Assembly (NCBI GenBank): GCA_037575805.1 | Contig: JAZHPD010000062.1 | Location: 1-64,000 of the forward strand | Direction: 5' to 3' | DNA from: Lecanicillium sp. G3 | Lineage: Eukaryota > Ascomycota > Sordariomycetes > Hypocreales > Cordycipitaceae | Length of the DNA stretch: 64,000 nucleotides | Shown: positions 33,312 through 46,080 of the stretch, in pieces | How the letters are laid out: each line of letters begins with the position of its first letter | How positions within the stretch are numbered: position 1 is the stretch's first letter | Notes under the pieces: generated by a model | Told to the model about the DNA's origin: nothing | Seen by the model: only the letters and a program-made list of their open reading frames with translations | Database searches by the model: none | Program-made: the position numbers and the translations under genes

Positions 33312-35949
33312 TCAAGGCCCGTACGTGCATGGCGCCCGTCCTCGTCGAATAGTAAATAGTTCAAGCGGCTGCCCAACCTCGATTATCTGAACACAAGTCT
33401 CGTCAAAATCCCAAATCTCGACACAGTGCTCTTCGGTTGATATCGCGACGATGTTTGGATCGGCGAGAAATGCTACAGAGTACGTAAACGGCGTGCGCCC
33501 CCCGCAATGAGACTATCCTTTCCATGGTACTCGTGTCGAAGACGTCCAACAAGGCAGTGTTGGATAATACAGTCACTTTGTCTGAGTCGCGTGAGAAGGA
33601 AAGACTCTTTAGCAACCTGTCGTGTGTCAACGGCAACGAAGACAAGCATTCTCCATCGTCAATGTTCCACACGTTGACTCGCTGATCCCGGCCCGTGGTG
33701 GCCAGCAAATCGGAGAGTCCGGAGAAGACTATGCAATGCTGGCTGACTTCATATCCGCTCAAAATACGTCTACAGCTGCCGTTTCCTACGTCCAATATCT
33801 TGATAGTTCCATCGAATGAAGACGAAGCCAACAAGTTCAATCTTGGCGAAAACGCTGCACAGGAAATTGCATCAGCATGCTGACCCCACGTGACTAGATA
33901 CCGCCAATTGACTGTATCCCAGGTTCTGACTGTCTTGTCATGAGACACTGATACTAGGACATTGTCATCGGAGATGAAGTTCAGGTCCGAAACCAATCCG
34001 CCATGATAGTCATGTTCTACAGGATCTGCCGTCTGGTATTGTTCTTCCTCACTTATAGCCCAGGTCATTGCGCCATCATTGGACGCCGAAACTAGGACAG
34101 TATCGTCGTGTGATAAAGAGATTGAGCGAACTGGACCGCCGTGGCCGGCAAGTGTTTGCACACACGCTGCCGAATGCACTCTCCGTAGACGGATAGTGAT
34201 GTCAGCTGATGCTGATGCAAGAAGGGCAGAGCCGCGTAGAAATAGTACCGAATTGACCAAACTCATATGGCCGTTCAAAGTTTTTGTGCATTCCTCACTG
34301 GTAGTGTGCCAGATATTAATTGCTTCGTCTGCAGAACCAAACGCTAAAATAGTTGAATCATGTGAGAATGCGAGGGACAGGACAGCCTTGTTGTGTCCTC
34401 TCAGACTTTTCACGTGCTCCCCAGTAGCTGTTTGCCACAGTGGTATTGTCGATACCTTACTGTTGGAAGCAATTAGATGTGAATCATGCGAGGACGCTAC
34501 TGGCGGAACGATCTCAAGCTCAGCAGTATCGTGTGTTGGCACTCGCCGCTGTCCGTTTTCCAGATCTTAAATGAGGAGTCAGTCGAAGCGGAAACAATGG
34601 TACTTGAGTCGTGAGAGAATACGACAGACCAAACATTATGCGGGTGTCCATGTAGCGTGAGAATGCATCTGCCGCTCGCTACTTCCCATATCTCAATTGC
34701 CTTGTTCGCAGACGCAGAAACAACTAGTGTCGATAGATGCGAAAATGAAATTGATCGGACGTGGTCTGAATGTTCTGTTAAAGTGTGTTTGCATTTGTTG
34801 CGCCCAATGTCCCAGATTTTAATCGCGCCATCCCAAGACCCCGACGCAAGTAGCGTAGAACAGTGGGAGAAGCTAACCGACATAACTGTTAACGTGTGAC
34901 CTCCAACGGTCTGTATATAGGAACTCCACTTCGTAATTGACGAAGGCTGCAGAGCTACCCAAGTCGGTAGATGTTGCTCAAAGCTGCGCACAATTGCGCT
35001 GCTTTGGGGGCTAAATAGCAGAGCCGACACATACGTCTGCAACGGGCTCATCTCAATCAACTTGCTATGAGCGGAAACGAACTCGTAAGCGTCTTCAAGC
35101 AGGGTAGCAAATGAAAGTGAGCCTCGTGAAGCCGATAGGTCCTTTAGGAAGTACAATCATCCCCTCGCGGTTGGGTTGACCTACCCGAACGCGCAACATT
35201 AGCCGGCGCATGACGACTGGGCCTTTAGCCATGCTGCGACATAGGCTAAGGGCCTCGAGCCAATATAAATAATACTTTTTAATAGAAGTATGAATCTGGC
35301 CACTATCTTCTAGCAGACGTTGTGTGGCCATGGAGTCGTAAATGCTGTGACCGAGATGCTCGACCCAATAAGTACATTCATATCCCAGTGCTTCCAAGAG
35401 ATCGCTGCCCACATCGTCACGCTCTGCAATGAGAAATCCGGGATCTTTAATACGCCATATGTCTTTTCGTAGTATTTGACGCATTGTATGCAAGCAACTT
35501 TCGACGATATTGCAGTGAGTGTCATTTTCGCCGGTGGGAAATATCTGGTTGCGCGCGCTAGCAAGCAGGAAATCCTTTGCCGATTGATGGATGAAGTACA
35601 GAATGCCGTTTCGTATCGTAAAAAATGAGCCACAGAGGCTTAATAGTTCCTTAACTGTTGCCAAGTCACCAGTATACTCCTTCAATGTTGTAACCAGCGA
35701 CGTCAGTTCCGGAAGCGTAAGTGGGCGGTAAGTGGCCAGCGCCACGGCTAGAATATGTCGACAGGTGCTCGCGTCTTCGGATGCATCAACTTGTTGGAGC
35801 ATTTGCATATAGAAGTCATTTAGATTTCCTGGGATCCCATGTAGCCTCTTCGCAACATTCCGTGGCGGAACACCTTCTAGCATATGGCATACCAACGCTA
35901 TCCATAGGAAGGTACCATCTGCGTTTGTAGAAAGATATTCGGGAACAGT

Positions 35950-35982
<33 letters not shown>

Positions 35983-36958
35983 CTCTGCTTTGTATTTCCT
36001 CTTCACAGCCAAGACTTCCACTTTGCGGCGCATAAAGATATCCACTGCGGCCGTGATAGAAGCGACGTTGAGCTCAAGCGAGATGGACGACTCCTCTGCC
36101 GGCCTTTCTAGCTCTGTCTGGATATTGTGCCAGTTGCGGCTAGAAACAATGAACTAGGTCTGAGAAATGTTGGATGTTTCATTTATCCATTTTAATAATT
36201 TTGGAAGGTCTGTAACGCATTCATCGAGCGCATCAATGACCAATAGACGACTCCTAGGCTAGCGTCTTGCACAGTCGCCGCGAAAATTTCCGTCAAGGCC
36301 ACCCGTGCATTGGTGTCTTCAAACAAAAGTTTTCCAGCGACATCGTATCGGTCTTGGAGATTTGACATTACCCAGGGCCGTCTATGCACAAGACTGTACA
36401 ATAATTCTCGCAGCACGGCAACGGCGCTGTTCAGGCGAAAGTCGGTCGCCTGGCAAAAGAAATACGACACTGCCGTTGGTTCCACAAGCGACTTCTCCAA
36501 TTCGTTGACGATTCCGCATACTAGCATTGTCTTTCCTTTTTCAGGGTCTTCTGGTATCCGAAGTAACTGGCTCGGGGTGTTGTGATTCCGGATTATCGAG
36601 AATCCAGGAGTAAACGTCCTCAAGCAACCCACCTTTCAAGCGTCTACTGCCGTGAGACCGTCCCGCTTGATATTATCGTATGCGTTATTCCATAGTCGCT
36701 GCGGTAATGCGGCGGGCTGTAGTTACTGCTCGCTGCCCACCTGCTCTGATGGCGCTACTTGACCTGCTTATTTGTCAGGATCTTTATTGGGGAATGTTCA
36801 GTTTGACACAACTGCTCAGCAGAGGTTGTCTGGATAGATGATCTTTGACAATCGGTCTGCAGTACTGTCTCCTGAGGCGCTGCCTCTCGATTTTGAGCAT
36901 TTGCAGATGATGGTTCAGCTCCAAATTTGGCCTTGAGGCGTCGTGTCAACGACGCCAT
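33312..36958 (-). pseudogene. NACHT-WD40 (HET-E/NWD-like) STAND pseudogene
   Basis: Remnant of a fungal NOD-like receptor, the family that includes heterokaryon-incompatibility proteins. Starting at ATG 36958 (MASLTRRLKAKFG) one can follow LPQRLWNNAYDNIKR, then KGGLLEDVYSWILDNP, a degenerate Walker A (EDPEKGKT where GDPGKGKT is expected), LLVIDALDECVTDLPKLLKW, GTFLWIALVCHMLEG, YLYWLEALSLCRSM, and about nine WD40 repeats. The frame is broken many times: stops at 36755-36757, 36636-36638 and 36154-36156; a T21A13 block at 35949-35982; frame changes near 36250, 35150 and 34520; and one at a six-C run at 33498-33503. Some single-base breaks could be sequencing errors, but the number and the damaged Walker A argue for true decay. 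Confidence 0.88.
35949..35982. repeat. T21A13 block inside NACHT region
   Basis: Twenty-one T followed by thirteen A sit between the codons for RKYKAE and TVPEYLSTNADG of the NACHT region. The flanks read as continuous protein without it, so it is an insertion or an assembly artefact. Confidence 0.85.
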
Positions 36959-38007
36959 CGTAGCTTATACGTTTCTCGATTGATCTATTTGAACAGAATA
37001 TCATAGCTAAAGGCATCATCAGAGATGCAGAGTGCGGGGAAAATGCTTACAAAGTGGAAGCTGAGCTTCAAGTTGAGCTGCAAGCAGGAAAGTGGGGTAA
37101 GGTGACAAAAAAGCAGAGAGCGACTACCTCATGACTGAATCCCAACAGTGCGAGTTCGGAGCGAAGTTGGTGTATTATTCAACTTAATGAAATTGTATCG
37201 CTTGAAATGCGGCTTTCATATGCAGCTGAATATAGCAAACGGTCTTTTATGGCTGTTAATATGTAGATATTTCTGCTGTCAATATCACATGTAAATAGCT
37301 TGTCGTACAAAAGCGTCGTCTTTTCACTATGTCCGCGACTGCTTGGTCTCTGCCAAGTGGTAGCGTGGTAGACGGCCAGGCGACGCGACCAGGCAGACAA
37401 ATGCCCGAAATGTCCTCCCGTTCTGACACGGCAAACTCAGACACCGGGAATCTTAACCAAATCACTTCTCGCGGTATAAAACTTAAACTCCACGGATCCC
37501 GTGGCAAGGACCCCGCAGCCATGGCGTCTGTGGGTGGCTCAAGCTGGTGTCAAAGCCATCGGCGTCCTCCGACTTGTCCTTGTACCGCAACCGGCCGGCT
37601 GTTTTGGAGGTTGGTTTTAGCACAGATCTGCCCTTGGTTAAATTCATGTTCGACGGTCTGTTCCGCCTTGCCACCTGTTGCCCAGCCGGGCGGCACTGTT
37701 TGCCGGCTTGGGCGCTGCCGTCGCCGACAAGTTATTGCCATGTGAGCAGCTGCGCCAAATAACCACCAGCCGGCGGAGACATTGACTTACGGTAGGCTTG
37801 TTCGTAATAGGCAATATTCGCGACACAATAAAATAGTATATGCGCTGCTAGATCGCCATCGCTTTCAATAGTACATCTCAATACCCCATGGGGGCGGAGC
37901 TCTCCGTGGGTCTCGTTATCTTCGACCACGGCCGCGACGTTAAAAGGAGCTCGGTTCCTACGTTTCGTGTTGCTCTTTGTGCCACTTCTTACTACAGCCA
38001 ATTCATC
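36959..38007. other. Divergent promoter region
   Basis: About 1 kb between the NACHT-WD40 pseudogene and the permease. A TATA-like GTTAAAAGG near 37938 precedes the permease. Overlapping open frames at 37329-37762 lack any recognisable features. Confidence 0.6.
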
Positions 38008-39671
38008 ATGGACAGCATTCCGTCGGACGATATTGAGAAACGAGCGGGCGTTTTGCACCCGACGAAGCAAATCGACACGAGCTCCGGCGCTGACTCTCAC
38101 GATGAAACCGACGTTCTCCCTTTGACGAAGTTCCAGCAGGCGCTTCTGAAGCTCAAGGTGGAAACTAGAGGTATTGAACGTGTCCCTGACGACGAGAGAA
38201 CGGACACGTCTTACCTCAACATCGGGTCCATGGTATTTCGCCCTCACTCTTGCAAGGCAGCTGTCGTCTGACTATGTGCAATTACCATAGTGGGTTGCCG
38301 CCAATATGGTGGTTCCCTCATTCACCATCGGTGCTTTGGGAAAACCCCTTTTTGGCGTCGGCTTTGTTGATTCTGTATTGGTCATCATCTTCTTTAACCT
38401 CATGGGAAGTGCGACCGTGTGCTTCTTTTCGATGTTTGGTGCAGCCTTTGGCCTGCGGCAGATGACACTCTCCCGATTCTGGTTCGGTTGGTGGGGAGTG
38501 AAGATAAGTAAGAAAACAGCCTGTTTCTCCGAATTCAATCACTAATCACATAATAATGTCGACAGTTGCCATTTTCAATATTCTTGCTAGTGTTGGCTGG
38601 GCTGCTGCCAATATCATAGTAGGTGCCCAGCTCATACACGCGGTCAACAACGATGTTCCAGGTTTTGCGGGCATTCTAATCATTGCGTTCTGTACGCTCT
38701 TGATTGTCTTTTTCGGTTACAGGGTAGTTCATGCTTACGAATTCTGGAGCTGGATACCGACATTCATCGTCTTCCTGATTGTCCTCGGCGTTTTTGCCCA
38801 CTCGGGCGACTTCGTCAACACACCGATGCGCAGCGGAACGCGAGAGCTCGGTGCCATCCTGTCGTATGGCTCGACTGTGTTCGGGTTCGGCACTGGCTAT
38901 ACTCCATTCGCGGCCGACTACACAGTGTATCAGCCTAGCAACCGGCCACGCCGAAACGTCTTCTTCGCCACATGGTTAGGCATTTACCCAACCCTTCTCT
39001 TCACCGAGATTCTGGGTGCCGCTGTGATTACTGCGACGGCGCTCAACGGCGGCGATAACGCGTATCAGCGAGGCTATGAAGATGCTGGCATAGGAGGCCT
39101 TCTGGGTGCTGTTCTATTTGAACGGCTTGGGGGCTTCGGAAAATTCTGCGTCGTTATACTGGCACTATCCATTGTTGCCAATAACTGCCCGAACATTTAC
39201 TCCGTGTCTCTGACTCTCATGGTTCTCGGGCGATGGACGCGCCACGTCCCGCGGTTTCTCTGGTCAACCCTCGCCACTGGTGTATACATTGCCATTGCCA
39301 TTCCCGGGTATAGCCAGTTCGAATCAACCCTTGAGAATTTCATGAATCTCATCGCGTACTGGTTGGCCATTTACGAAGGCATCGTATTGTCGGACCACTT
39401 CGTATTTAAGCGCGGATTCTCGGGCTACCGGCCAGAATACTATGACGACCGGACCAAGCAGCCTCTAGGAATTGCTGCCCTTATTGCCTTTTGCTTCGGT
39501 GTGATGGGTACGGTGCTCGGTATGAGCCAGTCTTGGTGGGAGGGCCCGATTGCAAAGCATGCCGGCACGCCTCCGTTCGGAGGAGATGTCGGTTTCGAAT
39601 GTGCCTTTGCTTTTGCCTCCGTCTCGTATATTATTATGCGCACGGCTGAACTGAAGTACTTTGGGCGCTAA
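38008..39671 (+). CDS. Purine-cytosine permease, NCS1 family
   Basis: Proton symporter for purines and cytosine in the plasma membrane, of the yeast Fcy2 type. Three exons, 38008-38232, 38291-38507 and 38566-39671, give 515 residues in frame. The hydrophilic N-terminus (about 70 residues) is followed by twelve predicted helices. Family signatures are WVAANMVVPSFTIGALG, split from the N-terminal exon by intron 1, FGYRVVHAYEFWSWIP, GTGYTPFAADYTVYQP and SIVANNCPNIYS. The exon 2/3 junction joins WGVKI to IAIFNILASVGW. The gene ends in ELKYFGR. It converges on the K+/H+ antiporter with only about 110 bp between stops. Confidence 0.94.
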
Positions 39672-39780
39672 TTTCATTTTGTGCCTGTTATATTTGTGGA
39701 TATACAACCGCGGATCGCAACGTATTATCTTGAGAAACTTTCATATCGCTCTTGTCGAAAAAATAAAGATTGAACATTCG

Positions 39781-42509
39781 TCATTTAGTATCGTCCGTCG
39801 CGCTAGCTTGTACAACTAAAACATCTGCTTGTGCAAGTTCTTCCACAATCTGTGACGCAACAACTCCAAGACAGCGCCTCGTCTCCGCCGCGGGCTGATG
39901 CATCAGCTTGCCCTCGTCAAGTTTGTCGTTCGCGTGTCTACCGACAACAACGAGGCATGACTTGCTTCCTGGGGACGACAGCTCGTAGCTTGTGGATGCG
40001 TAGCGAACAATATCCTCTGTTGATGTGGTACACTCTGGCTTCTCAATCTTCACTCTTCCGTTCATGGATCCCAGTATCTCCGGTCCGATAGAATCGACAA
40101 GATGAGGATGTGGCGTGACAGTCCCTGAAGCTGGTACCGAGGCGCAAATAATGATGGCTGTGGCTTGAGTTCCCTGGCACAACTGTAAAATCAGACGAAG
40201 GGCTAAGTCGTCATCTCTTCCGCCGAAGTATAACATGAAAATGTTGTACGGGTGTCGAGCAAACGCCGCGGTTGGGAAATCCTGTCGCATTGCTGTCCAG
40301 GAAGACTGACGCGTCATTTTGCCCTTTTCTTCCATGACTTCCGAGGCCTCGCTATTTTTCTCACTTCTAGTGAAAAATACAGCAACGTTGTGCTCAGGAG
40401 AGTCGACGATCGAAGTGACGAACGATGTGTACTGCGAACCCAATTTATCGGCTTGCGCAGATGAGGACAGTATCTGCGAATCTCCTATGCTACCCGTTTC
40501 ACTCCACGGTAAGAGAAGCAGATTGGCACCCATGGTGCTAGCTTTTGTGAGAAGTGCTTGGGAAAAGCTGTGCTCAGGCATAATTGCAACTTCTCCAGAT
40601 ATGGCAATTCGGTGCAGCTGTCCCACAGTCTGGAAGGTATTAACAACGGGGTCATGGCGGCTGAATTTGTCGACTTGTGCGACGGTCATGACAGAAGAAT
40701 CACGATCTGTCAGCTGCAGAAGCCTGATGCCATGAGCTCGGACTGCCGATCGCCGTGTAGCCACTTCGCCATCAGCAGCTTCGCCTTCACAGTTCATGGA
40801 TGTGTCTCCAAACAGTGAAAGCAGATGAAGAACTCTCGGCATAGTATCCAGTCTTAAGTAAATGAGGATACGGCTTATGCTCTGTGGCGGTAAACCCTCC
40901 GGTGCGGACTCATCCTCGCCTGGATTTGTCGTCGGTGCGCCAGTGTCCCAATCAATCTCGCCACGTCGCCAAAGCTCAATCTTCTTCTGGTACCAAGGGG
41001 GGTAAAGCCAGGAGACTAGTGGTGTAGTGGAAAACGTTGTCAGAAGGGCCATCACCACGAATATTGTAAAGGTTCGGCTGCTGAGAATGTTGGCTTGCAG
41101 GCCAATGTTCTGTGAGGTTTATTTTATTAGTGCGCGGCTTTGGGTAAGCGAAAATATCACTAACCAAGACAATTAATTCTACCAAGCCTTTGCAACTCAT
41201 CAAAACCCCAATTGTAAAAGACTCTCTCCAAACAAGGCCGTTGAGGCGGGCAGCAAAGGATGCGCCGAGAATCTTTGTCACGAATGCGACGATGGTGGTG
41301 GCAAAGACGTAGCCCCAGGCTTCGCCGCTATCTAAAAGACCTAAATTGGTTTTCAGGCCAGAGAGTGTGAAGTATAGAGGTAGCAACAGTGCGCCAATCA
41401 AGTCTTCGAGTTTTTCCGTGACTTTTATGTTGAAGCGTTCCTCGCGTGGGATGATGAGTCCTACCATGAAGCCGCCGAAAATTGGGTGAACCCCGATGAT
41501 ACCCGTGAAAAAGGCCGCAGCCAGAGCTAAAAGCATAATGAGCGATATTATACCTTGGGATGGTCCATTCTGAAGACTGTCGGTACGGCGAAGCAGCCAT
41601 ATCAGTACCGGTCTGACCAAGAAGGCTAGAACGAGGAGAAATCCAGCGCAGGACAGCAAAATCCAGAGAGCAGTCAAGCCGTTGCCAGCGTTTACCAGAG
41701 TAACACACAGCGCAAGGAGTACCCAACCTGTGAGTCTTTAGTTTGTGCAGCACTTAAACACATATGTATGCACGTACCGACAACGTCGTTTGCGACTCCA
41801 GCCGAGAGAGTAATTACACCGACAGAAGTATCCAGGAGTTTCAGTTCTGAAAGAATTCTGCAGAGCACAGGAAATGCCTAAGTCACTCGTCAGCAGACTT
41901 AACTCCATGAAAGGCATTACTGGACTTACGGTAATAGCAATGGCAATTCCGATAAATAGCATGTAGGTGCGGAAGCTTATGGGCGCGAGCCCAGCATCCT
42001 CTCGAAAGGCATGGTATATACCCCAGGCAAGGCCGCAGCCAACGGCGAACGGCAGCGCAAGGCCAGCAAATGCAACAGAGGTTGCAACGCGCCAGTTGCT
42101 GACCAGAAATCCCACGTCTGTCTCTAGACCGATGAGGAACAGATAGAGGATCAAGCCCAGGTTGGCGACTAGCGATAGGTTGGGGATAGACTCCTTGGGA
42201 AAGATGGCCTGTTGGAATCCAGGGACACGGCCCATAACAGATGGGCCAAGAATGATGCCTCCGACAACCTCGGCGATGACGCGCGGTTGCCGAATCTTGG
42301 AAAGCGGCCAGTGCAAAGTATGGCAGACGACGACAATCAAGCTTGCCTAGGCTGCGTTAGAGGTGGTTCGAGGTTGCAAAACAGCTGGTGATAGAGCTTA
42401 CCTGGATGATAAATAATGTAATTGGATCATTTGAGTTGTATTTGGAAGGATTGGCTCCCTCAATTATGCCGCCTTGAGGAGGGGCCCGATTCCCGTCTGT
42501 GGACGACAT
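39781..42509 (-). CDS. kha1: K+/H+ antiporter, KHA1-type (CPA2)
   Basis: Intracellular cation/proton exchanger, in yeast located in Golgi-like membranes and needed for pH and K+ balance. Five exons, 42509-42402, 42346-41930, 41877-41778, 41727-41165 and 41109-39781, give 838 residues. The membrane half (residues about 30-430) carries the CPA2 blocks IRQPRVIAEVVGGIILGPS, LGLILYLFLIGLETD, AIAITAFPVLCRIL and SAGVANDVVGWVLLAL, in which the two Asp typical of the exchange site are kept. Each of the last two is cut by an intron. Then come HPIFGGFMVGLIIPRE and LPLYFTLSGLKTNLGLL. The long soluble C-terminus resembles the cytosolic domain of the family. Identity is secure. Confidence 0.95.
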
Positions 42510-43298
42510 TGTAATTACCTCAACTCAATCGAGACGTTGAGAGGGTATGTTGTAGTTTAAAAACTGTTTAAGAGAGGAGTTTTATGCTTGATTCAGGCTG
42601 ACGAGGAGAAGTGCGCGAATATTATTGCAGCATGACCAGCCCAACGCCATGGCGCCAACCCTGGCTCCGGCATTGTCCTGAAGCTGGAAATCGATCGTCG
42701 TCAGAGTGTGGGCCAGCGCGACTGCACTTTTGACAGGCAGCCGTCGGCAATCGTCCGGGTCTGGACTTTAATGTGGACTTTAACCTTCAATGGCAAGTGT
42801 ATTCACAGCTAAATTTCAGGTTGTTGGCTGAATTTCTGCAAGTCAATATATAGGCAGTCGCTTATGAATTAAATTAAATGCTCGTCTCCGTAGACACGGC
42901 AGAAACCTGCTGCTGGGAAATCCCCGGAGAGTATAACGTACCTATTGTTTTCATCCGATGAAGGGGGACGAGGTGGCGAAGTACCAAGCTGTAGCTGAGA
43001 AGCAGATGATCAAAATCCGCACGGCGCCAAGCGCTATCGTCATGATCAAATATGACAACTTCCATCCAGCAGAGAAAAGGAAAGAGAAAGAGAAAGAAGG
43101 ACACGCTTGCGACATTCCGCTGCCGCCTGCACACTTAAATCCGAGCTTAGGGTAGCAAGGGCGTTGGTTCGCCCTAACGAGGCCTCAACAAAGCGCTACG
43201 AGGCTGCTGAAGCTCCTTTGCTTTGTCGCAACGGCCCAGGCACATCCTCCACAGGCCCTGCTTTCTTGGTTGCATCATTTCTACGAGTTATCATCAGT

Positions 43299-43354
43299 AC
43301 ATGCAGGCAGGTAGGCTACATGCAGGCAGGTAGGCTACATGCAGGCAGGTAGGC
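43299..43354. repeat. 19-bp tandem repeat, three copies
   Basis: The unit ACATGCAGGCAGGTAGGCT is repeated at 43299, 43318 and 43337, the last lacking one base. The copies are identical, so the expansion is recent. Intergenic minisatellite. Confidence 0.95.
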
Positions 43355-43897
43355 ATGATGTAGCGCGTGATAGGGAGTAATCTAGCCAAAGCGCCACGCC
43401 AGCTCACCGCTGCATTGCAGGTGGAGGTAATCATGGCGTTGTCACGAAGTCGGGGTTAACTGTTTAAACAAAACCATGTGTGATTGGCGCCAGCTCTGCT
43501 CAGTGGAAAGGCTGAAACCCAAAATCAGAGAGCAAGGCGGCACCAGCCGCTAACAAGTTAACTGGTGCATAGTTACCGAAGAGCCTGGTAAACTTGGGCT
43601 GCCACATGCTGGAAAGCCACACTCAGCTGGCCGTGACTACGTAAATACGTGCAGGCAAGCAGGGTCCAGGCCTGTCCAGCTACGTGAGATGCCCTATCGA
43701 TTAGGTAGCAAATCCCGTACGCCTGCATGCGACCGGAGGAATTTCTCATGCCGCCGTTTGCCGACAGGGGTAAGGCTGGACAGCCTCGTGGCCAATAACT
43801 AGTTAGTACAGCGAAGTGCTCACGCTCTTGAAGACAGGTAGGGCTAGGATGTCTCACATTAATATTTTCACCAGCAAACTTCCGTAGTTACTATGCT

Positions 43898-43935
43898 ACA
43901 AAAAAAAAAACAAAAAACAAAAACAAAAAAACACC
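43898..43935. repeat. A-rich low-complexity stretch
   Basis: A runs broken by single C. Simple sequence in intergenic DNA. Confidence 0.8.
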
Positions 43936-46039
43936 AAGACACTTCAAAAAGGCTCAGCGCACCCGCGAGAAAACCGGTTGTGTGCTTTTTACAGCCGTTG
44001 TATCAAAGTGGACGCTGGAACGGCTAACAAAGGGGCCTCAGCTTTTGGTGTCTGAGTCTGTTCGGCTTGACTATGTACCAGTAGCATGGTAAACACAGGG
44101 ATCAAAGACATTGGGTTGCATCACTAACTAACTATATCATTATCCACAACGGAAAGGCAAGCCGCCACGTTATTCAAGGCTTTAATTCAGGGCATGCGCC
44201 GTGCCGTTGCACGCACAGTGCAAGGAGTGCCCAGGATCTGAACGATGTTCCCCAGCACATAAGCTCGTAAGCGGCCGAGAGGTCGAAGAAAATTCCTTCT
44301 AGCCACGCGACCCGTGTCCCCATACCGCGTCCTGACGCTTGAACCTCGCAAGTGTAAATGGCACGACTGGGGCTCGGCTGACTGCGGCCGGGGGAAGTTT
44401 CTTTCCGGTGGAGCTAGGTAAAGAAATGCATTAAAAAAACAAATCTGACAGTAGGCTCTGCTGCTGCACATGAGGCGCCGCGGCGGACGGCAACAATACT
44501 ATTAGTTAGTGAATAAGGACTAAATAGTTTGTGGCACAGAGAACGGAGTACGAGTCCAATGGTAGCACAGCAGGTGACAGCGACCGGAACCTCATTCACC
44601 AACAACTAAATCTAGAACGAGCTGACTCAGGCGAAAAGAAAGCACAACGCTGTAGCCTGTCTGTATGAGGCGACTTCAGTGAGCAGACTAGACTGTTGTT
44701 GGGTGTCTAAGCTACGTAGGCGAGTCAGTGGCCGTTGGCCTCGTGCCGATGCGAAGAAGGAAAAATCAAGTCCAACGGCAACATTGTCAATGACGCCATA
44801 CATTATACGAAGGAGTAGTAATACGTTTAACAGAGCTTGTTGAAGAGAAAGATTACACTGCGTCGCTAGGTTCGCGGACAGCCGTGCCAAGGTGTGCAGC
44901 CAAGCTGGCTCAACTCGGTCAAATAAATGCGCCTCTCAGCCATTCGCCATGCAGCCAGCGCAACCAGCTGGATATGCCCAAAAATAGTCCAGGAGGCGCT
45001 CCCACCCACCGACTTCGTCCTGCATACTCGTTGGCGGAAAATGGGCGAGCCAGCAGCAGGCTAGCGGCCAGAGGACGAGGTCTGGCCCACGAGACGAACA
45101 AGGCCGCTCGTCGTTTCGCATGAATTTACACACCCCCACCATCTGCGGGCGCAGCAGCAACACACACGGACATGGGGAGCGAGGTGTTGGTGGATGGTGG
45201 CTGTGGTGTCATTTGATCTAAGTGCCAAGCAACTGTAGACGAGAACAGTCTCAAGTCTGAAAAGTGATGGCGTTATTTGTCGCCGAGTGTAGCGATTATT
45301 GGATCTGCGACCTGGGTTTATGTACACAATGGGAATCTGACGGCACCAAACGAAGGCAGCATTCCATCGCCGGGCGACCAGAAGAGGGATCCATGTCTCA
45401 GCGCGCAGGGACATCATGAAAACAAGACTTATGTGGCAGCTGGCAGCTGCAGTTTGCCACCAATAACCGCCTGTTTCTGTCCCAGCAAGCAAAACCCCCA
45501 AAAGTGTAGAAGGCGCGGCGCCTCATTACACGCTCATGGTCACCTTTGGCAGCAACACCATCGCATATGGCGCGCCCGCCGAGGCGAGAATGAGGGTCCT
45601 GGCCGCAGGGGCACCCCAGAAGGAGGGTCCTCTTTTGTCATGGCATGGTTAAACTCTAACGACGGAAACAGCTGAATCGGGCGAGTGCAGAAGCGGGCAA
45701 CCAAGGCAACCAGAATGCCAGATTCGGTACGGGCGCAGGGATGGTCTCCCGGGACTTGCGAATAGCTGCATTGGCTGCCGGCCGCACCTGTGGGCTTTTG
45801 CTGTCCGGTTGCCGGCAGAGTACTGTCAAACAACGGTGTATCCAACGTGGTGGCCCGTCGCCGACACCAAGTAATATTGTGTGTTTGATTATTGCCATTG
45901 TTCTGACTCGCCGGCTCACGCGGGCAACGGCGCTGGTCAACGAAATTATCTCCATCCGGCCCTTCTCGGCGCTTCTCCAAACCCTCCGCTCCTCCCCTCA
46001 TCCTGCCCCGAGCCTAGACATGAAAAGCTTGAGTGGACT

Positions 46040-46080
46040 CTGGGGGACTCGTTAGGGGCCCCAGAGAAAACCCCCTGGGG
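46040..46080. promoter_or_regulatory. Candidate CreA/Mig1 site cluster
   Basis: CTGGGG at 46040-46045, its complement CCCCAG at 46059-46064, and CTGGGG at 46075-46080 fit the SYGGRG consensus of the glucose repressor CreA. They lie about 1 kb before the hexose transporter. Position and consensus only. Confidence 0.35.
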
